A stretch of DNA of 64,000 nucleotides from Lingula anatina. Taxonomy: Eukaryota > Brachiopoda > Lingulata > Lingulida > Lingulidae. Positions within the stretch are counted from its first letter, which is position 1. Each line of letters opens with the position of its first letter. The stretch spans positions 232,751-296,750 of the forward strand of contig NW_019775747.1 of assembly GCF_001039355.2 (NCBI RefSeq). The letters run 5' to 3'. The notes beneath the pieces were generated by a model. It worked only from the letters and a program-made list of their open reading frames with translations, was not told the origin of the DNA and did not search any database. This document shows, in pieces, positions 44,137 to 56,732 of the stretch. Both the position numbers and the translations under genes were made by a program.

Positions 44137-46376
44137 AAGAGGAGTGGTGTTAGGGAGGGGGACTCAAGGCAGCCTAGAAAAATTGTTAATTTATCTCATG
44201 ATTTCTGTTAAGAGGAGCTGACAATGTACATGCACTCCAGGCCCCTCAACTGAGTAAGTAATGTTGACAAGAAGGGATTTTTCTCATACAAGAGTTGATC
44301 TCTCCCACATAACAAAACTGTGACATATCTTGTAGCCGCTTAACAAAGCCATGCATACTATTCGTGATTCGACTTTTTGTCGTGCTCATTTTTTTCCCTA
44401 GAACATTCTTTGCGACCTAAACATTCACGAGATCCATTTTACCGTTTACAATTAGCAAAATGAGTGAACAGCAAAAGAAATATTTGAAAAAAAAAATAGC
44501 AACACGTATACTGTTTCTGTATATATACACGGAGTCAACTCTAAACGGTTTTATGATTTATTACAGTCGAATTCAACTTAAAAGCAAAACTCATATGTTG
44601 AACCACTTTAATTTCGAGGTTTCCCCTGGATTTCTGCCAAAGTGGTACCGTTTGCGTTAATGTTTTTGTAGTTTCGGGTACCAATACAATAATTCATTAG
44701 TCGGGAAGCCCTGTTCTTCAATTAGCCGTACACATGTCCCGAGGTTCGTTTCAAAAAAGCGGAATTTGGGCAAAGGGGAAGAGGTTGAACTAATCTTTGC
44801 AATCACAACATATCACTGTCAACTGCAAGTGATATTTCGAACTTTGTGAACGAAAAACACTTACTAAATTAGGCTGTATAAAAACTTAAGAGCTTTACTT
44901 GATACTGAGGGGGGTGACAGCAAAATGTACTATAACGCAATTTTGAAACTGTAGATGTTGATGAATAAATGGATATAGATAGAATAAAACATTACTGATA
45001 ATGGAGTTGAAAACTGAATAGATAGATGAATAAGCAATAAAAGGATAGACATAACTGAAAAAAATTGAAATGAATAAGGTTAAAGAAGATGAAAAAAATG
45101 TGAATTACATAGCTTTTTGAGCAATTCCACCTCATCCAGTTTTTGAATATTAAAAAAAAAAACAATTTGAGGAATCGTGAAAACGCCTCCTCACGCCATT
45201 TGGAAATAATTTTATGTTATTTGATGTAAATAAGAAATGTGAAGTTGAAGAACAACATACCGTAAATGCGATAATCATAGTTCCAAATAGCCCTACAATG
45301 CGATTTAAACAGAGATAGACAGATGCCGCCCACGGCCCTTATGAAAACTGGAGAAAAAAAAGAAAGAACTATGTCCCATTAGAGAAGATCATCATCAAGA
45401 ACGGCTGGGTCGGAGCCGTGGCCCCCTAGCAAAAACTCTTCACTGGTCACGTTTCTGTGACCAGGAAAAGGCACCTTATAGTATGTAATGTTCCGGATTT
45501 TTCGCCGCATGTGTTCTCAGCGCTTGCGACCATTCAAAGCGTAAACAGTCTTTTGTGCCCGCGAGGATTTAAGAAACATGTGCCTGGCTTTCTAGATACC
45601 TTAAAGGGTTCCATTCAAGACCAATAGGCGGTCCAGAACCTTACAACAACGTTTCATTTTCTTCACTTCTGTATAAATCGAAAGTTTTTGACTAAAAGAG
45701 CTTCTGTTGGATTTAAACGGAGATTATTTCTTTCTTGTTAGACAAGAGATTAAAAAAATTGATTCGACGATAACAGATCTATCGTAAGTAAAAGTAGACT
45801 GAAAATGGATACGCCAACGGCAGGCATGCAGACCCAGATCGAAAAAATTAAAGGCTTCAAATAGTGGACTGATGGTCCTGGCATTGAAGGCCTTTAGCAT
45901 TGCACATGAATTTATCTTGAAGGCACTATAGTGTATGGTAAAACACTTATACAATACACATTTTGTAACATGTACACTGCCATCCGATATCCCACTCGGC
46001 CTCTTGATTGCATACAATTTTCTTTGGAATTAGAACCTATTTTGGTCACGGAAATGCGCTCAGATACAGTGGTTGGAACGGTAGAAAGGCCAGGCGACAA
46101 ATCGAGAAAAAAAGATGAAAACATCGTCATCATCATCATACCCTGTTTTATCCGCGGCGCAGCCACGAAGGTCCATAGGTCATAGATTTGATCTTATTCC
46201 ATCACTTTGCACACCGAGATTTTTTTTTAGCTTAACTTGCTATTGAAACTTTCGAGCCAATTCGATCTTCAAGCTGACAAAATGTTATCTAGCAAAAGCT
46301 GTTTAAATAAAAATGTGAAGAAATTACTTTCTACGGTCAGTGCACGGACCGTTTCGTGTAATATATCACGATACAT

Positions 46377-46767
46377 ACCACGGGGCTGATATCAAAACAA
46401 AAGGATTGCAGGGACCGATACAATGAATGAGACGGAGTGACTGCCACGTGCGGAAGATGGGCAGGAAATCTGCCAACTACTCAGAAAACCACTAACGCAA
46501 ACGAAGATGATTGGACGGTGACCGCAATTAGGCAGTAAACGCGGGGAAAGTCCATTCTTTGATATCACCCCATGCGCGGTGATATCAGCGTGTTCTATTC
46601 AAAGTTAGGGGTTTTGGGTGGGGAATACGCAAGATTTCCCTTTGTATGTATGACAAATAATGCACTCTTACCCCCTCGCCCGATATCCACGATAGCATGC
46701 CTCGCTGGCGCTCGGCCTGCTATCGTGATATCGGGCTCGTGGACAGTGCATTATTTACTACTTATTC
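46377..46767. mobile_element. Insertion present only in copy A
   Basis: Copy B at about 60440 joins the two flanks directly (CGTTATACAACTACAAAT). The insert contains inverted words GGGGCTGATATCAAA and TTTGATATCACCCC, and a strong hairpin from AAATAATGCACT (46648) to AGTGCATTATTTA (46745-46757). It may be two nested small elements. Confidence 0.6.
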
Positions 46768-47498
46768 AACTACAAATATGTAATATTATCTCTCTCTCTC
46801 TCTCTCTCTCTCAAACACACAGTGAGTGTTCTCTAATTTGGCAGGCCATAGGCATTTAAGTATAAAAAAATCACCACCATTTAGAACAATCCGTCCGCAA
46901 ATAAAACTTAAAATGTGAAGAAAGAGAAGAATACAATAACACCATCAAATTAATCGAGAGTCATTGTAATTGTCAACTGATGCTATCTGCTCTGGCATAA
47001 ATGTGTCTTACCTTAGGAGGATTGGTTAGGCCCGTGTCTCTCTTCATTAAACATAACAACAACTAATCTTCTCACAGACGCATTCGACACTTAAACCCTT
47101 CAGCGCTGCTTAATGTTCGAAGGATAACAACATGAAAAAGAACTGTGTTTCCCCTTTAAGACAGCTTATGCGTTTTCTAATAAAGCCAAGATTTGACGAT
47201 ACATTTATCCCGTTGTCCACAAACCGTGACGGAATTCAACGCAGAATGGCGCAAAAGGGCAGACGCTGTTTGTTTTAGAGCTACCGTTTCTAGGCTGAAG
47301 CGCAGAGCGGTAACCTTCGCGCTCATTTACAATAGTATATGTTCACATTTGATTTATTTTGAATGATTTTTGAGCCGTATAAGCATACTTTAATGCGATA
47401 CATTAATGACTAACATTCGACAATGGGGTTGCCTATAAATACCACTGGATGCCGTATAATTATATATTGCAAGCAACATGTACCAATTAATACATTAT

Positions 47499-47653
47499 CA
47501 GGGGCGGATTAAGGCTTTCTTCTGGGTCTCAGATTTTTCGTGTATATATTGATGAGCATCTAATTTTTTTCTGTCGGAAGACGGTCAAAAATGGAGAATG
47601 GATTGACAAAGATAATTTGGAAGACTCAGAAAATATATCTGGATCCGTCCCTG
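47499..47653 (+). mobile_element. CAGGGGCGGAT MITE in copy A
   Basis: Same family as 40817-40983. ATTAT flanks both ends (47494-47498 and 47654-47658), again a 5-bp duplication. It is shared with copy B, so it inserted before the duplication. Confidence 0.8.
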
Positions 47654-49841
47654 ATTATCATACAAGTGATCTTTGTAAAAGGTACGATTAACTTCCTCGC
47701 CAAAACTGATCTCGGTCTATGGGCATGAACAGTTGGTTGGCTAGCTCATTTTTTACCGCACGAAAGCGGTTAAAACGGTACCGAACCGGTCGAAACTTCG
47801 GGCCGTGTAAATTAGCTTGCGCATAAACAAGTACAGCTATAGCCACCTGGAGGACGTCTAGGGGTGCGTTATTTAAGTGGACTTGTGTCATTGGAAACTG
47901 TTCACAATGAAATACCGTACTGGAATGTGTCGAGCAATTGGGATACCGAATGTTCTCGTGGACCTAAACATTAGTACGTATTATTTGAAAGAAAATAATT
48001 GGGTGTCATATTTTTGATGGGAAATGTGTTTTCGATACGGTTTGGTTGATTTAGATCGAGTGCAAATAATTCAAAGGGAGAGAGAAATAGAAACCCTTTG
48101 AAAGAAATATGTGAGAAAATTAGATTTTGCTGCCTCATGTCGTCCGAAATCGCCAAAGGCTAAAAGAAAGCGCGGGCATGCTTTATCGATAAAATGCGCA
48201 CGAATGTTTGAGCACACATCGTATTCTGTCATACATTTGGGCTTGATGTTAATGCACGCTATAGGACTGGTACCTTTCTTAATATACACTTTATTTTACT
48301 TTGTCTGAACAACCATACCTTGGAATGAATTCTATACGCACTAATTATCAGGTCTCGGTTTTCATACCACCTTTTTACGCAACAGTAAGCTTCTGGCAAG
48401 TAGTGAATGATGAGTGACATCGGTAAGTGATTCCTAATGGAGAGAATGGAAAAAGTGAGATAATGGAGAAAATATCAGATAAACATATTACACATGCATA
48501 TTAAAACTCGTGCTGCTGAGCTCGTTTGCACGCACGCGGGTGCACATCGTTAATGGCCAACCCTTCTCCATAGCAATTTAAAATACTACAATTAAGCTAA
48601 AGAAGAGCACGGACATGGGTAAATGATACATGATGAAAAGAAAGCTTGCGCATATGATTGTATTCACTCGAAATGTTGATAATCTGTCCGTTGACGGTCA
48701 AAGCGCAAAACGAAAACTCATTCCTATACCTTCATATTGCACTCGTATCTACGCTATACCAACTACTCGACTTTCTTTAGTGGAGAACAAATGGAAACAT
48801 TAATGACATTATGATAAATTGGCACAATGTTAAACTCTAATCTTTGCAATGTTGTGCATGGCTTGTCGTTCAGTTCAGTGTATCTGGCATGGCAGCGTCT
48901 GTCAGTAACGTTATACTACTCGTGTCTAGCTGTCATTTCGCGCCCTCCGGGGAATGCGCTGATGTCAGGCAGTACGCAACAGCTTGGAGACATTTAGTTC
49001 ACTTCGATTCGTCTTTTGGACTGCACTCTCTTTCTGGAATGTGTTCAATGTGTAACGTTTTAATAAGTATGTCCTCATCACAAACAAAAATATTGACATA
49101 CAAGATGAAATAAATAATATTGATGACAGCGATACAATAAAAATTCTACTACGGAGTTTGTTGGATAAAGCTAGACAGGTGAATGTGCGTCAAAAGTCTG
49201 TTTTAATTTGTACAAATACCAGCGTTGATCATGAGACCAGGAGGCAGAGCAAGCGCTAGGTGACAATGCGGGCGCGTACCCGGAGTTTCAGAGGTTGCTG
49301 TAAACGACCCTTTGTCCTCAGTAAGCATCCGTCATTTCCAGTGTGAATGGCCTCTGAAAAATAGAGCTAAGAGCAACTTGAGTTGGTCGATTGTAATCCT
49401 TATTCACCTCATGTAGGGAAAACGCTCGATATACACATCCGTATAATTATTGGTGAATAAAACAAGAGCGGACATTTCAGGTAAAACGTGTCGGCATAAG
49501 ATGATGATTAAACTGTTTAATGTAGATCTGAAAGGTGGGCAGAAATCAAACAGAGTGCATTTGCAGCTATCGCCTGTAATCATGCAAGAACCATTGTTTC
49601 ATAAAGTTCAGCGCTCTGGGCAGTGCGTTCGTGCACGCACACGTGCATGTTCGCTTACCTGTATTCTTAGAAGGGACAGAATTCAGCTCCATATTAATGT
49701 GACAGCTGTGAGAATGAAAAAAATAAAATCATGAAAAGTATTAGACGTGAAGATTTCTATACGAGCATACTCTAGGAAAAATTATGATTTTGTACACTAA
49801 TATGTGCATATAATCGATACTTATAAGTGCCTCTTGACTGT

Positions 49842-50040
49842 AATGGCGCATTCCCATATATTTTAGATCGATCTATATCCGTGGGGAGTCTCACTGGATA
49901 ATTGCCAGATAATCCGGCTTAAATGTCCGTCCCGCCTACCACAAGCTGTAAGGGGGTAATTAACTTCGTGCGTGGTCGGCTGACTGCAATTTAGCGTGAA
50001 CCCCCAGGGAGTTAGGTCGATCTAGTAAGATCGATCTAAG
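49842..50040. mobile_element. Insertion present only in copy A
   Basis: Copy B at about 63535 lacks this block. Its ends carry TTAGATCGATCT and the inverted AGATCGATCTAA. It is related to 42520-42690. Confidence 0.6.
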
Positions 50041-50429
50041 TGTCATATTCTTAAGTGAAGATGAAGCAAATGAACCGTTCTTACTTTTAATCTTGCATTT
50101 ATTCTTAACGTTCGTATACCATCGCCGTCCTTGAAGTATCATTTCACATTTTTATCTTTTTTAAAATTAAAATCAAAGTACACATAATATATAATTAGGC
50201 TTTCTCTTTGCGGCAACTGCTGCTAGGGGTTCGTGTGACCAATGAATGACACTGAGAACCGTGACATCAATGATGCAGTATTAGCGTCATTTATGACCCG
50301 CTCCAAACTCAGAAGTAGTCAAATGGGATAAAACATTGTTTCTGTTTTATAAGTAGAAAAACGGCCAGTGTTTTAGCCTAACACCGTGTATATCATTAGA
50401 CTGCTGCACCCTCATTTGAAATAGACCAA

Positions 50430-50600
50430 GATACATTCAAGCGTAATAGAGACCAACTTCTAAGAGTTCGGTAGCGCAAAAGAATTCTTAGAAGTTGGTT
50501 TCCATTACGCTTGTATGCATTTGAAATAGACCAAAATGCATACAAGCATAGTGGAGACCAACTTTTAAGAGTTCTTTTGCGCTACCGGTCCCCCGGAAAA
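50430..50600. repeat. Two adjacent hairpin repeats
   Basis: GACCAACTTCTAAGAGTTC and its inverted form flank a short loop, followed by a second similar unit. Arms are about 35 bases. The same structure occurs at 63905-63998 in copy B. Confidence 0.7.
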
Positions 50601-51329
50601 TATTATTGAAATTATTAATGTGATCGCTTGCCGCTGGCACATGTGGTATCAACACTGAAATGACTAAATGGTGGTGTCAGGAACACCCTGTGACAAAATG
50701 ACTTGTGCTCACTTTGATTACATCGGAGGTTACATCTACTAATAATTGCACATGCAGTTCTTGTCGCTCTACTGCTGAGTGTTTATTTCTATAGGGACCG
50801 GGTAAGCATGATTATAGCACCAACAATAAGCGCACTAATCGTAGATGTATCTCATTTGAAGAATTATCAGATAAGCTTCAGAATTTAAAGGCTAGGATTT
50901 GTATAGTTTTCAGTCGCGAGGCATTATTATAGATTCAGCTTAGAGGTCTCTCGGAGTTAAAAATATCATGTCTCCTTATAAGCATCTTAGTCCTAGGTGT
51001 TAATTATAATAGGAGGGGGAATCTGGGGTTGGACATCATTTTCCAGGGAATCCATGCTTCACACTGATTTGTTTTGATGACACTGAGATGCGGCTTAGTC
51101 AGCCTTAATTTGCGCATTCCAGTTAAAACGAACCAAGTGGCATCTTATCATTATCTTTGACGTATATAATAAAGGTTGATTTCATTACATGACAAAGTCA
51201 TGGGGATGCTTAAAAACTGCAGTGAAGGCGACAATTGCGTCAATAAGGCTTCCATAACCCTCCGTCCTTGCGTTCTTTGTGATTCTGTCGTTCCTTCAAT
51301 CTGACCTCCCCCTCTCTCTCTTTCTCACA

Positions 51330-51715
51330 TCCACACGCACGCGCGCACTCACATCAAAGGCCTTTTCTCTGTCTCTTTAACCGTTCTCTCTCTCCACTCT
51401 CTCCCCTTCCCAATCTCTCTCTCTCTGATCTCTCTCTGCGAACGACATTCGTATCCGTCGACTACCACGTAGCCAAACACATGCCATTTTTTTTACAAAA
51501 AACTCTAAACTACCACACTCGAAGCCGAGGTATAAATCAGAATCACGACAAATGTACCATACCATTGCGGCTCAATGTGCATTATACTTCACCCGTGGCA
51601 AGTTCTTGACCGAGTTGTGGTTTTAAGGCCTCCTAACTATGAGGCCTCTTAACACTGATTAAGACATTGATGGGTCGCTGAAGGGTGTTCACATGCATTC
51701 TGTTTTTCTCAAGTT
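51330..51715. repeat. Local duplication, copy 1
   Basis: A CT-rich tract followed by AAACTACCACACTCGAAGC and the next 180 bases recurs at 53425-53813 with few changes, about 2.1 kb away in the same orientation. Confidence 0.85.
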
Positions 51716-52001
51716 AGTTACTTTTTATGTAGGTGCATTGTGTACGTGCACGCGTGCGTGTGTATCTGTCTGTGTGTGTGCGCGTGCAGGTGCATACAAG
51801 AGTGTTTGTACATGTATGAGCACATTTCATAGATTTCATAACCAGTTTTTTATAGTTGAGTAATGACGTTTCAAAACAGAATATTCTTAGCTAAGTTATA
51901 AAACTGCATGAAATGGAAACAAGATAAACAAGACCATCCTAAATGGACTCGTTAACGGAATTTGCATTATATTTTATTAATTATTTTGTCAAAATTGTAT
52001 T

Positions 52002-52083
52002 CGACAAGGATGAGATTCGAACTCACGCGGGGAAACCCCAATGGATTAGCAGTCCATCGCCTTAACCACTCGGCCACCTTGTC
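52002..52083 (-). tRNA. tRNA-Ser (anticodon GCT)
   Basis: A complete fourth copy: GACAAGG/CCTTGTC acceptor, discriminator G, GCT anticodon, long variable arm GGGG-TTTC-CCC, A and B boxes intact, TTTT shortly after the 3' end on the minus strand. It lies alone, outside the array, and shares some flanking words with array units. Confidence 0.94.
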
Positions 52084-52169
52084 ACATATTCGTTGTACCA
52101 GTGTCCCCGGATTTGGCCCAAAACCCATATGCGTGATTGCAACATGCGAAGAAATCTCAACTGACACAT

Positions 52170-52182
52170 CGTGTGTGTGTGC

Positions 52183-52250
<68 letters not shown>
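52170..52250. repeat. GT/GC microsatellite
   Basis: A long GT run with a GCGCGC centre; it begins about 90 bases upstream (5') of the tRNA-Ser. Confidence 0.9.
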
Positions 52251-53424
52251 TTCTGGGCGTGTTTGGGTTTGTGTATGTGTGTTGTGCGCATGTATGTGTG
52301 TGATTGAGAGGAGACATGGATGGATGGATGGATAGATAGAGGGATAGAAAAAGAGAGAGAAAAGAGAGAAAGTGGAATGGTCATTTGTTCTTTTCTTGTA
52401 AAAAATGATGGTGTTGAAGGTATGTTAATGGTACGCGATATATATATATATGCAAGTTACTAGTTTCACAAATGCTAGTAATTGCACTTATCTACACAAC
52501 TACAAATACTCTTTCCAATTTCTGCCACTTAACTTTATTATAAAGCTATCGCTGTTTTTATTAAAATCACACACTTTTTCATTTATATATATATTTATTT
52601 ATCACGTACGATGTTATTACCGCAGATAACACTTCGTAGTTCAGGGTTTAACAGTCAAAATTCAAATCAGCGTGAAAAAAAATAGACAAAAATCGTCAGT
52701 CGAACAGCTCAGTATTCCGATATTTATTCTATTTTATATGTATGTCAACATGGAAGAAGATGAATAATTGACAATTAAAGTATCAATTACTGCTAATCAA
52801 GGTGAGATATTGTATCAAATCAATAACGCTACTAGAGTTTACAGGCGGTGGTTGAAACCTTTACAGTGGTTTCTTTGGCTTACCATTTAAGACACGTTGG
52901 TGGAAGCGTTTTTTTTTTAATTGTCATGTTTATCCGAGGCCTTGATTTATGATAAGTAGAGATATAAACGACCACACGTCATTTATCTTGAATTGACTAT
53001 CATTTAAACTAATTAGAGCCAAGTGCCTGCAGGAAATGCACTCTGCCCAGGGGAAGACTCATTTTGGAGTAATGAACAGTGGATAAAGATGCATCGAATT
53101 AATGTGAAGTGTTGAACTTTGGTCTCGAAGAGGGCACTTAATGCCGCAATTTATCTTTTCTACATAGTAATTGAACTAATTTGGTCGAACGTATTTTATC
53201 TATCATCGAACGTCTACTATTTGAAATAATTTGGTAGTTCTTGGTATAGTTAAATGAAAAGGCCTAATTTGCTTGAACTAATAAGCATTTGGAAAATTTA
53301 TTTTCAACAACAGATTATTAATCTTATAGGGCAGTTAACCCTTATATAACTGCGTTATGAAGCTTCTATTTACGTAGTTCTTATTCTCTTTCCCTCTCTC
53401 GAGGTACAGAAAAAAGACACACCC

Positions 53425-53813
53425 AAGCAGGCACACAAAGGGAGCGCACTCATCCCCAAATAGGCCTTTCCTCCGTCTCATTAACCCTTCTCTTTCTCCA
53501 CTCTCTCCCCTCCCCACGCCCCCCCCCTCTCTCTCTCTCTCTCTCTCCGAACGAAATTCGTATTCGTCGGCTATTTCGTAGCAAAAGACATACCATTTTT
53601 TACAAAAAAATTCTTAACTACCACACTCGAAGCCGAGGTATAAATCAGAATCACGACAAATGTACCATACCATTGCGGCTCAATGTGCATTATACTTCAC
53701 CCATGGCAAGTTCTTGACCGAGTTGTGGTTTTGAGGCCTCCTAACTATGAGGCCTCTTAACACTGATTAAGACATTGATGGGTCGCTGAAGGGTGTTCAC
53801 ATGCGTTCTGTTT
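53425..53813. repeat. Local duplication, copy 2
   Basis: Counterpart of 51330-51715. The copy ends in a poly-T tract just before a single N (53833). Confidence 0.85.
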
Positions 53814-53832
53814 TTTTTTTTAATTTTTTTTT

Positions 53833-53833
53833 N
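53833..53833. other. Single N
   Basis: An undetermined base in a poly-T tract at the end of the local duplication. Possible assembly join. Confidence 0.99.
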
Positions 53834-54050
53834 GTTAAGTGATAAATACTGAATGTATGTTGAGTAATGGTATTTACGTAATGTTTAAGCCTGAAAAATC
53901 TACAGTTAATATATAATTTCAATTTATAAAGTTGCAAAGAGGCGAGCCAAATTTTGATATTGACTTCTGGTAGAACATCCAATATTAATCCGTACTTTAG
54001 ATTACTTCAGGTGTGGCCATCGCCTTCTTTCATATGATAACCGTACTGTA

Positions 54051-56732
54051 TAGTCCGGTTGCTTAGGGCAAAAAAATGGCCAAATCGTGACACAGCGGAT
54101 AAAAGCACCAAATTTTGCATGTGGGTACCTTTTGACATACTAAATCAAATTAGAGCCGTAGCCCACAGAAAAAATTTACAGTTTGGCCAAAAAATCCAAA
54201 ATGGCCGCCAATTTGTGAAATTTTGTAGAAATATATACATATCTATGTTGATTTTTATCAAATTAAATATTTTCTCAATGTTTTCCACATCCTTATTACC
54301 CATATTATGCATATGTGTCAGATAACAAACTAGTGTCCTTGGACTTATTGAAAAATCCAAGATGGCCGCCGTATGGCATAGGAATACTAGAACATGTACA
54401 AGGGTTTTCAACTAACTAATGCCAACTAGGAAGATGCATTGCCCACTATCTAATTAATTTTTTTTTCTTATTACACAAATAATATATTTGTGGTGAGTAA
54501 CTAACCTTTATTCACAGGCAATTCGAGAAAAATCCAAGATGGCCCCCATATCAAAGGAATACTAGTATACACATAGGGCTTCTTCTGCCATGGAGATATA
54601 ATATTAATTGATAAATTAGGTTTGTTTCTGAGAATTTTCCACATCTTTTTAATTCACATAATACATATGTGATGAGAATGTTATGTGTATCCTTTTTGAA
54701 AACAAAACAAAAAACAAAATGGCTGCCATTAGCCATAGAAGGTGGGGTTCAGTTAATACCTGCGAGAGATAGGCTTACAAATAAAATAAAGCTGAATTCA
54801 GTTGTTATTCTGTTTTTTTAGTATTATTATCCCATGATACATATCTGTTAGGTAATTAATGTCCATATTTTATTATTTTGGGGAAATCCAAGATGGCCTT
54901 CTTTTCCCCATAGGAAAACTGGTGCATTAGATTTTATAGGCACTTCTAAGGCAAATGAGGGTAATCATGATATTTTTTCAAAATACTTAAGGGTATACAC
55001 TTGTTACCCACCAGATAGATATCTAAAAGTCCAAAAAGAATGTTGGAAATACCGAGAAACAAAATTCATTTTATATTGAACCCAATGTCTCTCTGGCAGT
55101 AGTTGACTGTACTATTCCTATTGTGTATTGCAGTAATCTTGAATTTTCTCAAATACGCAAGATGCACACTTGCTACACACCAGATTTATAAAGAGTAAGG
55201 TTAATAAGGATGTCAACATGTTTTAACATCAAACGGCTTTATTTCGTGTTGGAATCAATGTCTGAACTGTTCTATTAATTGACACCTATGTGCATTTGAA
55301 TGATATATTCCTATGACAACTGGCAGCTATCTTGGGTTTTCTCCGAATAATACTCAAGGATAAATACACTTTCAAAACACACAGAGTCTTTCATAAGGAT
55401 AAATAGGATATGAAAAACATTTAAAAACGACCCAAAGTTAACTACATTTAAATCGTACTCATTGTATCTCTAGCATTATTTGATTATGTGTTCGAATATT
55501 CTAATGACAAAAGGCAGACATGTTGAATTTTTTCAGAATACCCAAAGATACACACATGCAACAGACCAGGTATACATCATAGGGTAATAAAAAATGGAAT
55601 GAAAAAAAAAATAATTATTTTTAAAACAAACCCATGGAAATGTAATTGTATAATGAACCATATGCCTCTCTAGCAGCAATTGAAACCCACCCATTAGTAT
55701 TCCTATGTTAAATTGTAGGTATCTCTTTCTCAGAATATCCAAGGATGCACACTATTTACCCACCAGAAAAATATATAATAGGACTAATAAGGATGGGCAA
55801 AACTTGATAAGCAAACATAAATTCCCCCTGGTAGTAGATGAAAAGCCATGGATGTGCAGTTGTAATTCCAGTAGTATTCCTATGGCCAGTGACGGCCATC
55901 TTGGGTTTTCTCAAAATGATCAAATATGCACATTTATTACCTGCTAGATATGTATCACAGTGTAATAATAATGTGCAAAACACTAAAAAATAAACTGAAT
56001 TTGATAGTGAATTAGCTGACATTAGTTCCAACCCTTAGTAATACTAGACGTATTCCTATTACATATGACGGCCATCTTGGATTTTCTCAAAATGCCCAAA
56101 ACTGCTAGTTACTCACCACATACATATTGTGTGGGTAGAAAAGATGTGGAAAACACTCAGAAACCAGCTTAATTTGATAGTGAAAAACTAATCTTTCCAG
56201 TTGCCATTAGTTGAATCCCCCGTATACTAGAATTCCTATGGCACATGGCAGCCATCTTGGATTTTCCAAAATCCCCAAGAACACTTCGAAGTTACTCACC
56301 ACAAACATATTATGTGGGTAACAAAGATCTGAGAAACAGACTTAACTTGATAGTGGACAACGTATCGTTCTAGCTGGTAATAGTTGTGCACTAGTATTCC
56401 TATGGCTGTTTCTATGGCAAATTACAGCCATCTTCGATTTTTTAAAAAGTCCAAGGGAACTTGTTTGCTATCTGACATATATGAATAAAATGGGTAATAA
56501 GGGTGTGGAAAACTCTGAGAAAATAATTTATTTGATAAAAATCAACATAGGTATGTACATATTTCTAAAGAATTCAATAAATTGGCGGCCATATTGGATT
56601 TTTTGGCCAAACGGTAATTTTTTTCCGTGGGCTACGGCTCTAATTTGATTTAGAATGTCAAAAGGTACCCACATGCAAAATTTGATGCTTTTATCCGCCG
56701 TGTCACGATTTTTTCCTTAAGCCACCGGACTA
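54051..56732. mobile_element. 2.7-kb foldback element built from ~180-bp units
   Basis: The outer roughly 150 bases are inverted copies (TAGTCCGG...CCGGACTA), with similarity continuing inward. The word GTA lies outside both ends (54048-54050, 56733-56735), though a TA duplication is also possible. The interior is about 14 degenerate units of 160-205 bp, most with a CAAGATGGC-like motif. Five are in + orientation (motifs at about 54195, 54357, 54534, 54714, 54888), then about nine inverted (about 55129, 55322, 55513, 55710, 55894, 56070, 56248, 56425, 56584). No protein is encoded. Confidence 0.85.

Larger units (their letters stand above)
43495..50523. repeat. Segmental duplication 2, copy A
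   Basis: It matches 57492-64000 in the same orientation almost throughout, with scattered substitutions and indels (several percent by eye). It carries two insertions absent from copy B (about 46377-46767 and 49842-50040). No convincing gene lies inside. GA and CT runs at 44094-44131 and 46791-46812 recur in copy B. Confidence 0.92.

Noticed and set aside
45912-46185. Overlapping 84-codon frames on both strands, repeated at 59947-60234
   Set aside because: The frames shift near their ends between the two copies and overlap each other, with no domain, so they look like chance frames in duplicated DNA.
48844-49113. 89-codon plus-strand frame
   Set aside because: The matching part of copy B (about 62565-62800) is broken by indels, so there is no sign of selection to keep it.
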